Positions 1-11,600 of a stretch of DNA of 64,000 bases are shown piece after piece. Source of the stretch: Phoronis australis (Eukaryota; Phoronida; Phoronidae); the NCBI GenBank assembly GCA_002633005.1, contig NMRA01000323.1, positions 422,101 to 486,100 of the forward strand, read 5' to 3'. Every line of letters starts with the position of its first letter. Positions within the stretch are counted from its first letter, which is position 1. The position numbers were made by a program, and so were the translations under genes. The notes under the pieces are model-generated. The model saw only the letters and a program-made list of their open reading frames with translations, was not told the DNA's origin and did not search any database.

Positions 1-21
1 CCCCCCCCCCCCCCCCCCCCC
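1..21. repeat. Poly-C run at the window edge
   Basis: Twenty-one consecutive C at the extreme left. It may be a genuine homopolymer continuing beyond the window or an assembly-edge artefact. Confidence 0.9.
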
Positions 22-180
22 GATTCGAAGTTGTGACACAGTCAGTTGCTGTCTAAGCCAGCTGGACTGTTAGAGCGAATTGCAGGAGGCGCATCCCGGC
101 AGACTTGAATTTGAATTAGGGTGCCTAAGGTCATCTGATCGCAAGTGAAGTGAAGTCGTGCAATAAATAAACACGTATGT

Positions 181-740
181 GAAGTAGTGTATGGAACGCC
201 ACTAGCGTCACCTTATGACGGGTGTTTTCTAACACGTGACGAGGCATTTCTAACACGCTGACGCGTCAGTGATGCTGTCGATGTTCTTAAAAGAACCAAT
301 CAGTGTTAAGGTTATACAGTGTGTTGACCAACCCAATGGGATCGTCATGTTTTGACGTGACTGACAATTACATAGGCTGAGCATTTGACACAAAGAAAAA
401 ATATAAAAAATGGCTAGCACCGTCTCACACAAAAACACAACTTACACAATGTCCTGTCTCCACTGAGCAATAATAGTACATCTTCGCTGATTAAGCAAAT
501 AGAACCTACAAGAACTCAAGAACTGTTGACACAGCACGTGCGAAATTCATCCAAGATCACAGACATCAAGTCCTCACAGCGTTGCCCTCGTTTATTCGGA
601 AAAAAACAGTCTTTCGTTTATATCATTTTGACTGTACATGCGACTCTAACGCAGAAGCCACCGTTGTATTTTTGCAGGGTGCTACACTTCACAGAAAAGA
701 CCCGTCACAAGGTGACGCTAGAGGCGTTCCATAGTAGTGT
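181..740. mobile_element. Fold-back (long inverted repeat) element
   Basis: The left arm at 181-230 (AGTGTATGGAACGCC and on) reappears inverted at about 692-740 (GGCGTTCCATAGTAGTGT) with few mismatches over about 48 bp, enclosing about 460 bp. No transposase is encoded. The open frame at 526-861 runs through one arm and is not a gene. Confidence 0.6.
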
Positions 741-1018
741 GCACAAGCGACCTCGCTTAACTTGTCATCGTATTGATGTCAGTCTGGGCAAGACGCGTCA
801 CTTTTTCTTGGTCCCCGATTACTCGCTCATTCATTTGCATGTAGAAGTTCCCAGTTTTTAGACGTCATTTTTATGTCGTAATTTGGCAGAACTTGTGGCT
901 CAAGAGTCGAAGCTCTGTTCTGACATTTACATGCCATACTTTTCACGTTAGTCGTCAATGGTGGATTCGTGACAAACTTTTCGCGTTAGTCGCCAATGAA
1001 TGGATTTAAAATGTCATA

Positions 1019-1329
1019 CAGTGGCGGATCTAGGATATCATAAGGGGAGGGGCAACATTTTGTCTGGGGCAATTGAGCAAAGCACGATTAGATGCGTGCA
1101 CGCAGTCTGAAAGACAGGGAAGCTCGAGTGTCTGAACCTTCAAAGGAAAATGGTTGAGGACACAATTGCTATGAATCGTGAGCCCCCTACCCCTCAGCCG
1201 CTTATTAATTATCGCGGTTGCTTGTTGAATTCATTATTTCCTTATGATATTGCTGTTTTATTTTTTCCGTCCGCAGCCAAGGGGAGGGGGACGGCCCCCT
1301 TGGCACCCCTCCCCCCTCTAAATCCGCCT
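1019..1329. mobile_element. hAT-like non-autonomous element (CAGTGGCGGATCTAGGAT family), copy A
   Basis: Left end CAGTGGCGGATCTAGGAT; right end AAATCCGCCT, the degenerate inverse. Flanks ATGTCATA and ATATCATA agree at 7 of 8 bases, like an 8-bp target duplication. The interior has G-rich and C-rich arms (GGGAGGGGG/CCCCCTCCC) shared with the other copies. Confidence 0.6.
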
Positions 1330-1473
1330 ATATCATAAGTATTCGCAACAACTTTAGATGGAGTTTATGCTCGCCATTGGAACAAGAAATTTTAAAAAGA
1401 GTTGTCAACAAGCCAGGCTTCACTCCTACAAGAATTTTAAAGATTCAACTATAGGCTTCATGGCAAAAACTAA

Positions 1474-1582
1474 CGGTAAAACCCCGTAATTGGGCGCAGG
1501 CGCCTAATTGCATAGCTTAGGCGCATGTGAAAACGTGTTATTTCGAATAAGCGCATTCACTTACTTGCAGCGGGGTTTTACG
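1474..1582. repeat. Short inverted repeat, arms CGGTAAAACCCCG
   Basis: CGGTAAAACCCCG at 1474-1486 is mirrored by CGGGGTTTTACG at 1571-1582, with GGCGCAGGCGCC between. It could be a tiny MITE or a hairpin; its function is unknown. Confidence 0.45.
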
Positions 1583-1589
1583 GCCGCAA

Positions 1590-3460
1590 TGGTTTTTTAG
1601 TCAAATTTCACAGATACTCACGGTAAAAACATATACAATGAAATTAGATTTGAAATACAGATAATGAGGAAAACAACCCTTAGAATATGAGCTTAGCAAA
1701 CTATACATTCTTTTTATCAAAAATCGATGACACAGAAGTCGATATACCCCGGCGGTTATCATCGCTATGACAGGTAAAATTTGTCCTTTTTAATGTTCCA
1801 CTTTTGGATGAGGGGCTACCAAAAACAGGATATGCAATTTTCATGAAAAAGGTTGCATAAACAAAAGCAAAACTATAATTTAGAAAACATTAACCGAGTT
1901 TTTATATTTTATCTTGAACATTTCTATTACAGAATATGGTCATATTATTGATCCTGTTGTTTTGCTATGAATGTACCTTTTTTGCTAAATCATCCTAGGT
2001 CACACGACCTCTAGTGGCAGATTAGAATATAGTCAAATTCAAATTCTACGGGATTTCTACTTTGATTTCACAAATGAAATGTAGGCCTGTGCCTCTGCGG
2101 AGTTGAATTCTATGATTTTGTAGATATTTAGCTACAGCAAATACACAGTCATGGCGATACCTACCCATTTGGCGAAGTGGGCAAAAAGTCCGCGTCTTAG
2201 AAACAAAAAGTTTGAGAAAATGAGACAAAAGTCCTCTGAACAAGCCCAAACTCGCAATTCACAGTGGTGCTCCCGTTTTTTTTGTTTTCAAGTCCGCCCG
2301 CTTTTTTGTTACCAAAAGGTCCAACGTCAGGAATTCGAGCCCCCCACATTGATGGCTGGGTGCGCGCATGACTAACACACACTTTTAAAGGGTACCAACC
2401 CGGTTTTGCTGGAATATCAATAGATACTACAAGCGTCTTTCCCACCCAGTTCTCTGTAACAAAATAATTCTCTGTAACCATCCACAACCCTCAAAAGTTT
2501 GGACGAAAATTTGAATTTGAAAACATTTAAACATGGGCAAGAGCACCATATGGGGCTGGGGGGCTATAGCCCCCCACTTTTTTCAGTGCTAAGCGGCACG
2601 TAGTCTACAGGCGGTGCACCAGGGCGCTGAGGGGGCTTTAGTCTCCCACTTTTTTCACTGCTGCGCCAAACCGGCAAGCGTGACCTACGTTTCCGACTAG
2701 CTGATGCTGTGGGACAAACATACCAACATACTGTCCAATTCGTCATTGAGATAGGAGTATGAGTTTTCAGTTGATTCCTAGCTGCTTTTATCTTTCGCGA
2801 TTGACGCCGATGATGCATTAGCAGGTGACAGAGGATTGGTCGTTATCATAAAACAGGGTTTAGTATCCTGTTAACTGTTTAATCCGGCGCTAAGGGCTTT
2901 GGCGTACTGAACAAAAAATCTTTTAAAAACAACTACAGTGTTCTATAGGCTGATCAATAAACAGCTTGCAAAAATATCTACTCACGCGCATTGCACGTCT
3001 CTCAGCCCAGCATCGTCTAAGCAAATCATCACCGGCTACAAGGCCGGGCGGGAATCACTATAGCACAGCCAGAGTACAGAGAAAGCAAATTAACGTGAAC
3101 TTGATATACAGGATCGATCAGGAAGGGACACTGGCGGGGGTGTTTTTGCAATGGGGGACACCCTCATCCTGCCGCGGCGTGGCAACTGAAAGTAGGTTAA
3201 CCTATTAGTACATTAGTTAATTCAGGAATCGTATTACAGGCCTTGAAAACTGCTAGACTGCTTGAATAAACGCCCAAACTGCACGCCATTTTGTTATTGC
3301 CGCAAGCAGTCTGGTTGGCAATCGATTTTCGATCATGGCCGGGACGGGAACATTACATAGTATTGATCAAATCAGAAGCTGGAATTGCACATTAACGGGA
3401 TATCGTTCCCTAGATCGTGGCGAGCATGACTCCCGGTTTCAAAGACTAACCAGTGATGTT
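1590..3460. other. Intergenic DNA, no gene recognised
   Basis: AT-rich, with short fragments at about 2270-2370 and 2540-2660 (GGGGGGCTATAGCCCCCC and CCCCCCACATTGATGGCTGGG) that resemble the interior of the hAT-like element at 4667. Open frames here are short and show no similarity I recognise. Confidence 0.5.
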
Positions 3461-3465
3461 GTCAC

Positions 3466-3970
3466 ATCAACTCAGAGAGGCCACCATGGACCACTGGCTC
3501 ACCTAGAGTAGCCTGTAGCCGTCGTATAGTCACTGGAAACCACTCGGCGACTGAAGCTGCGTCGTAGGTCTTCTTTCCGACGAAAAACCGCGAAAGCCCC
3601 TCTGTCCTGCCAATACACGCTGGATTTAAATAAAACAGCATAGAACGGCTAAACACAGGGGCCTTCGGGCAGCACGCCAACCCCATAGCTCCACAATGGG
3701 AGGTCGCGGGGCCGCTGCGGCATTACCGACCGAAAGCCAGGTGGTTCCAGTGTCACAGACGACCCAGGAGGCTACGAAGTAAGCACGAGTCTGGTCCATA
3801 AGGGGTCTTTCCCGTGAAGATGAGCCAACACCCACTTCCAGTCCGTCATAATGACAAAACCGAGAGCGAGCTGCCACTACTGCAGGGCACGAAGGTTAAC
3901 TGCCAGGTAACCGAGCTGTGCCTCTTTATAGGGGCTGTGACATCACACAGTCCTGGAATTTGATTGGGAG
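3466..3970 (-). promoter_or_regulatory. GC-rich patch with TATA, CRE-like and CCAAT motifs (minus strand)
   Basis: On the minus strand CCAAT (3963-3967), TGATGTCA (3938-3945) and TATAAA (3925-3930) occur in promoter order. About 450 bp clearly richer in GC than its surroundings follow. Several minus-strand frames are open for 60-80 codons but none resembles a known protein. It may be a small transcription unit or an old repeat. Confidence 0.3.
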
Positions 3971-4339
3971 ATATTTTTAGCTGAATACGTATTGCATGGA
4001 ATGCTGACATTAGCATTAAATATGAACTTATAATACAATCAGCTATACGTGATGTCGGTTATCTCTGTGGTGACGATTATCAGATTAATGTTTATGGGGT
4101 CTTAAGTGACGGTTTTGTTTGTAAGCAGACGAACATTATTTGTACGTGGGTATCACTCACCGGGCCATTGAGTGTAATATACAAGTCAATAAAATTTGGA
4201 CTTAAGTTATTGTTTTTACACACCAACCATAACTCAATTTAATAGCATCATAAAATGAAAGAATACTGAACAACAGTTTTGCGCCAAAAGCACAACACTT
4301 AAAGATTGGATATAAAAATTTGACAACAGTATGTCAGGA

Positions 4340-4412
4340 GGGGAATTAGCTCAGATGGTAGAGCGCTCGCTTAGCATGCGAGAGGTACCGGGATCGATGC
4401 CCGGATTCTCCA
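4340..4412 (+). tRNA. tRNA-Ala (anticodon AGC)
   Basis: A 73-nt cloverleaf. The acceptor stem GGGGAAT pairs with ATTCTCC (one G-U). The D arm is AGCTCAGATGGTAGAGC, the anticodon loop CTTAGCATG carries AGC, and the T stem CCGGG/CCCGG encloses the loop ATCGATG, whose A at the first position is usual in eukaryotic tRNA-Ala. A box TAGCTCAGATGG and B box GGGATCGATGCC are intact. No CCA is encoded, and a TTTT pol III terminator follows at about 4421. It is probably functional. Confidence 0.95.
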
Positions 4413-4666
4413 AGTATGCTCTTTTGCCGTGCCGTAAATATAACGAAAAGTACTCGGGCCAAAGGCGTCAAAAACGACTTTTTAACATGCACTACTGACG
4501 ATAACTGCCGGTCTCAAGTTGTTTCTGCCTAGGCAGTTGAGAAGTAACTTGTGGGTCTGAAAAGAACTGGGTACTTTGTATTGCTAGAGACAATGTTGGC
4601 TAATGAAAGTATAATGCTGCCAGGTCCCCCTTAAAAGAGGACGCTGGTCTCGACCAAGGCGACCTG

Positions 4667-4981
4667 CAGTGGGGGATTTATCGGGGGGTGGGGGGGGCAT
4701 GGCCCCCCTAAAATTCTACCATATACCATGTGGGAGTTCCTGTGCGAACTGCTGACTAGCACACGCGCGCAACCAGACGGCGAATAAACAAAGCATAGGC
4801 CCTGAACAAACCCCGTTTACCGTTTTTCTATTTTATTATTTTTTTGGTCAAAGGGTCCGCAAACACAGAAATTCGAGACCCCTGCATCCGTACATTTTAG
4901 GCTGGGCGCACGCATCTGCCGAAATTCTGATTATTCCTGTGCTCTGACCCCTCCCCTAAAAAAATCCTGGATCTGCCCCTG
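4667..4981. mobile_element. hAT-like non-autonomous element, copy B
   Basis: Begins CAGTGGGGGATTTATC and ends AATCCTGGATCTGCCCCTG, the inverse of the family terminus. ACCTG abuts both ends. The interior has a GGGGGGCATGGCCCCCC hairpin and an ATTCGAGACCCC segment shared with 2330 and, loosely, 38715. It starts 255 bp downstream of the tRNA-Ala gene. Confidence 0.6.
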
Positions 4982-5254
4982 ACCTGTCACTGCTTTCCAT
5001 GCCCGAAACTACACTTTTTATTTCGAAACATTCGAGAGACCAATTTCGTAACATAGGTACATGTGAAGATTAGACCTACTCAGTTTCTGCGAGAACATTT
5101 CCCTTTTCCATACGAAAGGGCAATCGGGAGCGATCCCTGGCTCCAGCAAGTATATTTATTTTCCACTGTCAGCTACACCCGTCAAACATGTAGTTCAGGT
5201 TATGTACACTGTACGACTTATTCAAATATGTACAAAACTATAAATTTTAAGTAA

Positions 5255-6060
5255 AAGTATATATTTTCTGAAGTAGAAAGCTTGCAGAATTTGATTTTTA
5301 ACTTTATACCGATCTGATACTAATTGGGTCACATGACCATGGTTTTTTCATTAGCATAAAAGAAAGGTATATTATACAGACCATATACCTTAGAGGTCAC
5401 CCACGGCGACTAAGTTTCAAGTCATGAATTCAATGATTTTTGTTCGAATTCTTTTCCCCACGAAAATTAAATATTCTTGAAGGTGTGACTCCGCCTCACT
5501 CGCGGCATGGTCCCCTCAGATTTATTAACTGAAGTTTTGTACATTTTCCTTAACTCTTTTCTTGGAAACTACATAGTTTTAAGTNCTGGGCCCCCTTAAC
5601 TCAATATCCTGGATCCGCCCCTTGTACATGTTTATATTCAAGGACTGACTCCACTGATTTGATTATCTTGTTGGTTCATGTTATTATCATGTTAACTATT
5701 CTTCAAAAAACCTGGAGCCTTAGATTTGAAAGCTGGTGCTATGTGCCTGTATATATAGCGAAGTAACAGCACCAATAACAAGACCAAATTTCGTTCTTCA
5801 TAAACGACCAAGAAATCTCAAAAACATAGTCAGTTTTCTAAATCATTACTTCGTTGTCACTTGTAAGTTGATTTTTTTTCTAAAAAATCATGAAGTTCCA
5901 TTTTTTTAGAAAATAATAAAAACGGATTCCAATCAGCATTTTGACGAACTGTGCATAAAGCACAGACACTTCCACATGAATCCGATTAGCCATTTCTGAA
6001 AGATCTTCCGAAGTCAGCCTTATTTGGCATTTTTGAGGGTTCAAACCAACTTACCCTCGT
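5255..6060 (+). repeat. Dispersed repeat family R1, copy 1
   Basis: Shares TTTGATTTTTAACTTT, AATTGGGTCACATGACCATG and ATTAGCCATTTCTGA with copies at about 14500-14790, 16690-17200, 44470-44790 (inverted) and 45930-46060 (inverted). No coding capacity or clear termini; an old non-coding mobile element is likely. Confidence 0.55.
5585..5625. mobile_element. hAT-like 3' end fragment
   Basis: CTGGGCCCCC, then ATATCCTGGATCCGCCCCTTG after one N at 5585, is a lone right terminus of the CAGTGGCGGATC family. Confidence 0.45.
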
Positions 6061-8612
6061 GATCTGGTCCACGCGACCGAAATTTGGTGATAGTATGTGT
6101 GGAGTCAACGAATACGAGTCTAACTTGTACTACGAGTTTGGTGTCGACAGGTTCAGGATTGTGGTCTTGAGGATCACAACTGTCAATTTTCCGGCGAGGC
6201 GGACAGTGGATTATTAAAGGAAAATGCCGCCCAAAAATAACACTTAGTTTGTATCAATTTTGATCGAGTAGTTCACGGGTTAACACGACACCTCTCGGCG
6301 GAGTAAGACCGACCGTATACGAGGTTTATGGATATAGACTAAAACGGTAAAAAGACTAAATCGGATGGCATTCTCCTTTTATGAGCAACACGAGATTCTG
6401 GCAGAAGATTCGTATTAATTTCAGTCCAATTTACTGGGAAGACCTAGTGCTCTAGACCGGAAGTGATCCAGAGAAGGCCACGGAATTGTTTTCACTTCCA
6501 CAACATTGCTGAATTAGAATGGAAAAAAGACATCCGGTTTTAATTGAATGTATTTCACATAAGCACCCAAAACAATATCAACAAAGTAGACAAGACAAGA
6601 CAATGTAATTATATGTAAAAATTAATGAGCCAGGGAAGAGTCAATTGGTTTTACATAAATAAATTTAATCGACATTAAAATTCCATTCACGAGGGAAAAA
6701 GTGAAACTGCAAACAGAGACGTCTGTGTACAATTACTGTAAAATTGTCTATCCATACACAAAGCAGAGTGCAAGATTTCAGCTGCTGGAACAGACTAAAA
6801 CGAGACTCCTACATCGAACGGCACAGTATGAAAAACACTTTTGCATAATATCAAAATCCGTTCTATACGACATGAATATTTACACAAAACATACATCGTC
6901 TCTCAAACCATTAAAACTCTATGTGAACTGCCAAGAGGCAGCAGTGCTCTTTTGCTTCGATTCAGCAAAGCACAGAGCGAGCTCACTGATGTAGCCATAA
7001 TGTCATCCACAATACGAGCTACCTTGCTTAACTAATATCTTGCAAGCCCATGCCGAATGGCATCTTACATGAGCGAAGACTTTCGCAGTAATGGCCATTT
7101 TGGCGAGTTGAATGCCACAGTACAGGATAAGAAAAAAATGGTCGTCTAATCTACATCATCAAAATTCAGCATAAAACCTTTGCAAAAAATAAGCAAGGCC
7201 TGGGTCTGATTTGCAATAAAACAAGTTGTGACTATGAAGTTAGATTATTTTTAAATTACTGAAAACATTTTACACAGTCCACCAAGCATAACCCATTTTG
7301 TTTCAATTATTGAAAAGAATAAATTACCAACTGCTGGCTGCATTTTACTTTGGACACTTTTACATTTCTAAAACAATGGCGTGTAGGTAAAAGACCAGAA
7401 TGCCTGCCTTGCCAAGACAATGAACATCAGGTGGATGTGATGGACCAAAAACTCATTCCATGAACATCCCCCTTCACTGCTACAGGGGATGTGCTATGGT
7501 TTTCCTCTGAAAACATTTTGTCCAGAAATATGTACCAAGAAGCAACATACTTAATCAGTGGAATCTTATTTTTATGGACGGCGCTTCCAACACTTCGAAC
7601 AAGCAGAAGCATGTGACCAGATGTATCCTCTAAATACCAGCTGGACATGATGAAGACTTGTGCCAAGACTATTTTACGCATGTGATTGGTTAAATATAGT
7701 CTGCTTTTCAGCAGCAATTTACCCTAAAGATGAGGACTTAACTGTAAACTTACATGTAAGCGAATCTGAAGAGTTTGGCATCAACCCCTCTTGTAGGCAG
7801 AATTTAGTGAATACAAGACAGCGTTGTCAGCTGAAAACTTCCATACATGCTAAGTCACGTAATCTAGTAAAGCATCCACAAGAAATTGTAGTCGCTGCCC
7901 AGATGTAATGTCGTTTGAATTCACGTCCAAATAACCCATACACGATGTTACGTCGGCCGCACAGTGTGTTCCCCTTGTAGACCTTTGTTCAAGCATTTGC
8001 AGAGTGGTTCTATCCAAGAACATTTTCTACACTGGCACGACTCCGAAGATACTAGGCACCGGTTCGCCAAAAAACAAAAATAATTCAACACACAAATACG
8101 TTAAAATATCCCTGTGTTGAACGAGCAGTTTACAGGTGTGCGCCCCATGCTGGCTCTGTTCCCTTAGTGCCTCCAGTTGCACCTGTATTTCATGTTCTCC
8201 TGTTGCCTTGCACCCGAGTGTGTTGTGACCTTTTGTGACCTGCTGCTTTTAGTCGAACATCATTTTGCTTCTGCCCGAAGGTGAGACATGATCGGTCTCG
8301 AAATTTCGCCGTCATTTTAAATTTTTGTTGTTACGTTCCTTGTTGACCTGCTGTATAGTAGTTCTCTGGAGGGTCCACAAATATACCAATACCTTGAAAG
8401 AGTACGTATGAAAGCTGCCAACTGACAACACTGCTGTGTACTTAATGAACTCTGATATAAGTGAAGGGGCATGTGACCCAGACGACAGAATGGCCGTGAC
8501 TTATGAAGACTGACGTGTTAAGCGAGGAAACAAGTGTTGCTTTTAACCACCTGGTCAAGTCATGCACAAACATAAGATTAAGCATCTAAACCAACACGAT
8601 GCCAGCCGTCTA
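6061..8612. other. IPO7 3' flank and probable 3'UTR
   Basis: Immediately downstream of the IPO7 stop on the minus strand. There is no AATAAA in the first 2 kb. ATTAAA at 6539-6544 is a possible distant signal, implying a 2.1-kb 3'UTR. Open frames at 6701-6994 and 7427-7717 have no recognisable similarity and are treated as chance. Confidence 0.35.
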
Positions 8613-8695
8613 TCATTGACCCCCAAAATTGAACGTCTGAGGCACGTCTGTTGAAGGAAAGACATAGCCACCTCCCTTCTCTATTCTTTTAGAAT
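8613..8695 (-). CDS. IPO7: IPO7 coding exon 24 (residues 1009-1035) and stop
   Basis: Encodes [15 protein letters not shown], then TFNFGGQ and TGA, matching ESKMIEKHGGYKFSA and SFNFGGPAPGMN of human IPO7. Acceptor TTTTCCAG. The exon is too short to be noticed as an open frame alone, but the tail motif and phase are unambiguous. Confidence 0.93.
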
Positions 8696-11600
8696 CTGGA
8701 AAACGAGATAATAAGAGATGTCTTAAAAATTTAAGCAGTGAACACAAACCCTTTAACAAAGACATTTTTCACGTTTGAGGCATCCCAACAATTTCACAAA
8801 ACAAATGTGACAGAAAAGTATAGACTGAGTTAAACAAGCTGCTTAGATGTGTTATTCTTTTAACACTATCACAATCTTTAATTTACCATACTATTCTACA
8901 GCCCATTATTGACCAATAAACCACCTAAAAATGAAAGTTTAGGTTAAATGGAACCCAGGCTGTGAACAGTTAACTTGAACTGCATAAGCCCTTAATGAAC
9001 AACCTTCGATTTTAGCAGCATCTCTTAAGATATGGAAGACCTAGCGGTCTGCTTCGAAGATATGGAGGACCAAGCAGGCATTACATTACCTTCAGCAGCT
9101 TTGCGTTGATCAGCCAAAACCGACACATTCTGTAACTTGTCCTGTTGTTCTTTCGACAGTGTCGAGGTCAGGCTGGCGTACCACGAAGGGTCGCGCACTT
9201 GCACAGCTGTAAGAGAAGGTTAAGATCTGAGAAGCCTTTTTCAAGGATTTTACCCAAGCTTTGGAAGAACAGTTTCCGCAAAACATACAAAGATGTTTGT
9301 GTATTACATGAAACAGCAAATACCTCACTTACTGCTTTTACATGAAAGCTAAAGTTATGTGTTACTGCAATGGGGTCATCCTCATCTGAACTCTCCTCTA
9401 GTGGAGGCAGAAATGTTCATTGCAGGACTGGCCTACTTTTCAAAATGTCAGGCACTCCTAGGCACATATACAAGGGAAGCTCATCCAGCAACGAAACTCG
9501 ACTTTTTGTCAATTCCTTGGCAAGCGCATTACATTTGACAAATCTGCTGCATTGTGGGAGTGTTGCTGTGTTATTTCAGGACAGGCCTATCAAGCTAAGT
9601 GCACTGGACTTTAAAATATTCAGCAGAGAAAACTGGTTCTCATAAAGCCAGCACGTTATATCTGACCATCACCGTCAGGTAGAGCGCACTGCAAAGTGAC
9701 GCCTGTCCCCGAAACCTATTCTCACCAACGTGCAGCGCAGTGGCAGAAGTGGAGAGCCTGGATTGCAAATCACAAATATCCTGAACAAATGAAAATAAAA
9801 AATTCTTAATATCAAATGCTGGGAATATAACTCTTTTCGAAAAAACGGACACCCTTAATGTCATTTTAAATTATACAACTAATGCCTTTCCCAGTTTCAG
9901 TATCCCACCGTAAACAGACCATCCTCATTGTTTTTTAGTGTAAACGTAAAATCCAAGTGATGGCTAAATATCAAGAAAGGAGCTTACTTTGTAAAGCACT
10001 TTTAAATATTTGATATTCATCTATTCCACTGTCTTCATCATCGAGAGGTGTCAGGTAGCCTTCCAATGCAGTCTCTTCTGCTTCATCATCATCGTCGTCT
10101 ACATCATCATAATCATCGTCATCACCGTCACCCTGTGAATAGAGAGCAAAAATATGAATGAATAATCTTTCTAACTCATTGTTAACTGAGCAGTCAAAAA
10201 TTTTATGCTATTAACACTGTGCCAGTCAGAAAAGTCGCAGGGTTTCTAGGACAGTGCTTTGAGGAGAGATTTTGGGTCGACTGTTCAGTATTACTGATCA
10301 GGCCAAAATAGCAGAGTTGGCTTTGGTCGGTTTCTTTTTTCTGAAAATCAACTCAGCAGTGTGGTATTTTTGTTAGTTGCTCACTTTTTAAAAATAGAAA
10401 ATCCACCCTCGACGAGCAAAAATTACGCATTACTTGCAAATCATCGCGTTTCAAACCTTGCTTACGCACCCTTGAGCAGCTTTACAGAAAAACCTTGACT
10501 AAAACTGATGCAGGTCAGCATTTCTTTTTCTTTTTAGTACGGGAGCTCAGGTCTCAAATAGAGTGGCGGTAAAGAAGAGAACCAACTTTGCTTTTTTGAC
10601 CTAATCAAAGTTTTCAGACCACCCACCTCTTCTGAAAGTGGCAAGAAAATGTAGAATCCGTAGAGTTACTAAATACTTCTAAAGGTGCATTTCAGAAAAA
10701 AAACTGGAAGCCCTATCTTAAAAATTTGATAAGCTTAGAAGCAAAACAAATTAAGACAAATGTTCTAACAGGGCAAACACTTACTTTATCCAAATTATAT
10801 TACAACCTTGATGAATTTAATGGGATCTCATCAATTTCTGGCGATCTGCCAGTATTACATAGTGGGAGACACCCACAAGAAATGTCTCCAGGTTCTCACT
10901 AAGCACAAACTATTTTAAAAAGACGTGCCATTCTCTATAAGAATTGCAGACAAATGTTAAACACGTTTTTTTTTATTAAACATCAAGCTCCATCATGCCC
11001 TTACAGCCTTGACTGCCATGTTGTCAAGATAGCAGCAAGTTATTCACAGGTTGAGGGTTAAACAGAATAGCAGTGGTCCAAGGCTCAGGCTTTGTGTAGG
11101 GACATAACACAACTTGAATACTTGTACGATACAACACTATACAGGGGAAACATCAAACAAGACAGTACAGACTAACTTAAGCGTGATTTCAAATAACACC
11201 AGTTAACACACTGAACCTGCTACTTAACAAGTCTAAATATCAACTTATATGACAACAGGATATGAAATACTCGTCACTGTAAAACACACAAGACATATCC
11301 TGCCTTATTCTCACAAGGCAAAATTCAATATCAATCGGAACATTACACACCATTCAACCACAGTTGCCGACTCACCCCCACCTTTTCTAATTTTTCCAAG
11401 TATTCCTGCGCCTCATCGTCAATGTCATCTTCGTCATCTTCCAGCACATCCGGGTCATACTCCTCACCATCTTCCTCCTCGTCCGAGTCACCATCCTCGT
11501 TAGCGCGGCCTGGTGGACATTGAACAAATTGAACTGGGCAGGGGCGCATACGTTCATTAATAGTATCAAATGGCAACAGGTCTTAGCAAATAATCAAGAT

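Noticed and set aside
526-861. 111-codon plus-strand open frame
   Set aside because: Runs through one arm of the fold-back element and has no domain resemblance; chance frame.
9640-9864. Minus-strand frame with ALHVGENR considered as an IPO7 exon
   Set aside because: Superficially like ALTHGLNEEQR, but the phase does not fit exon 22. The exon at 9090-9206 supplies the true sequence.
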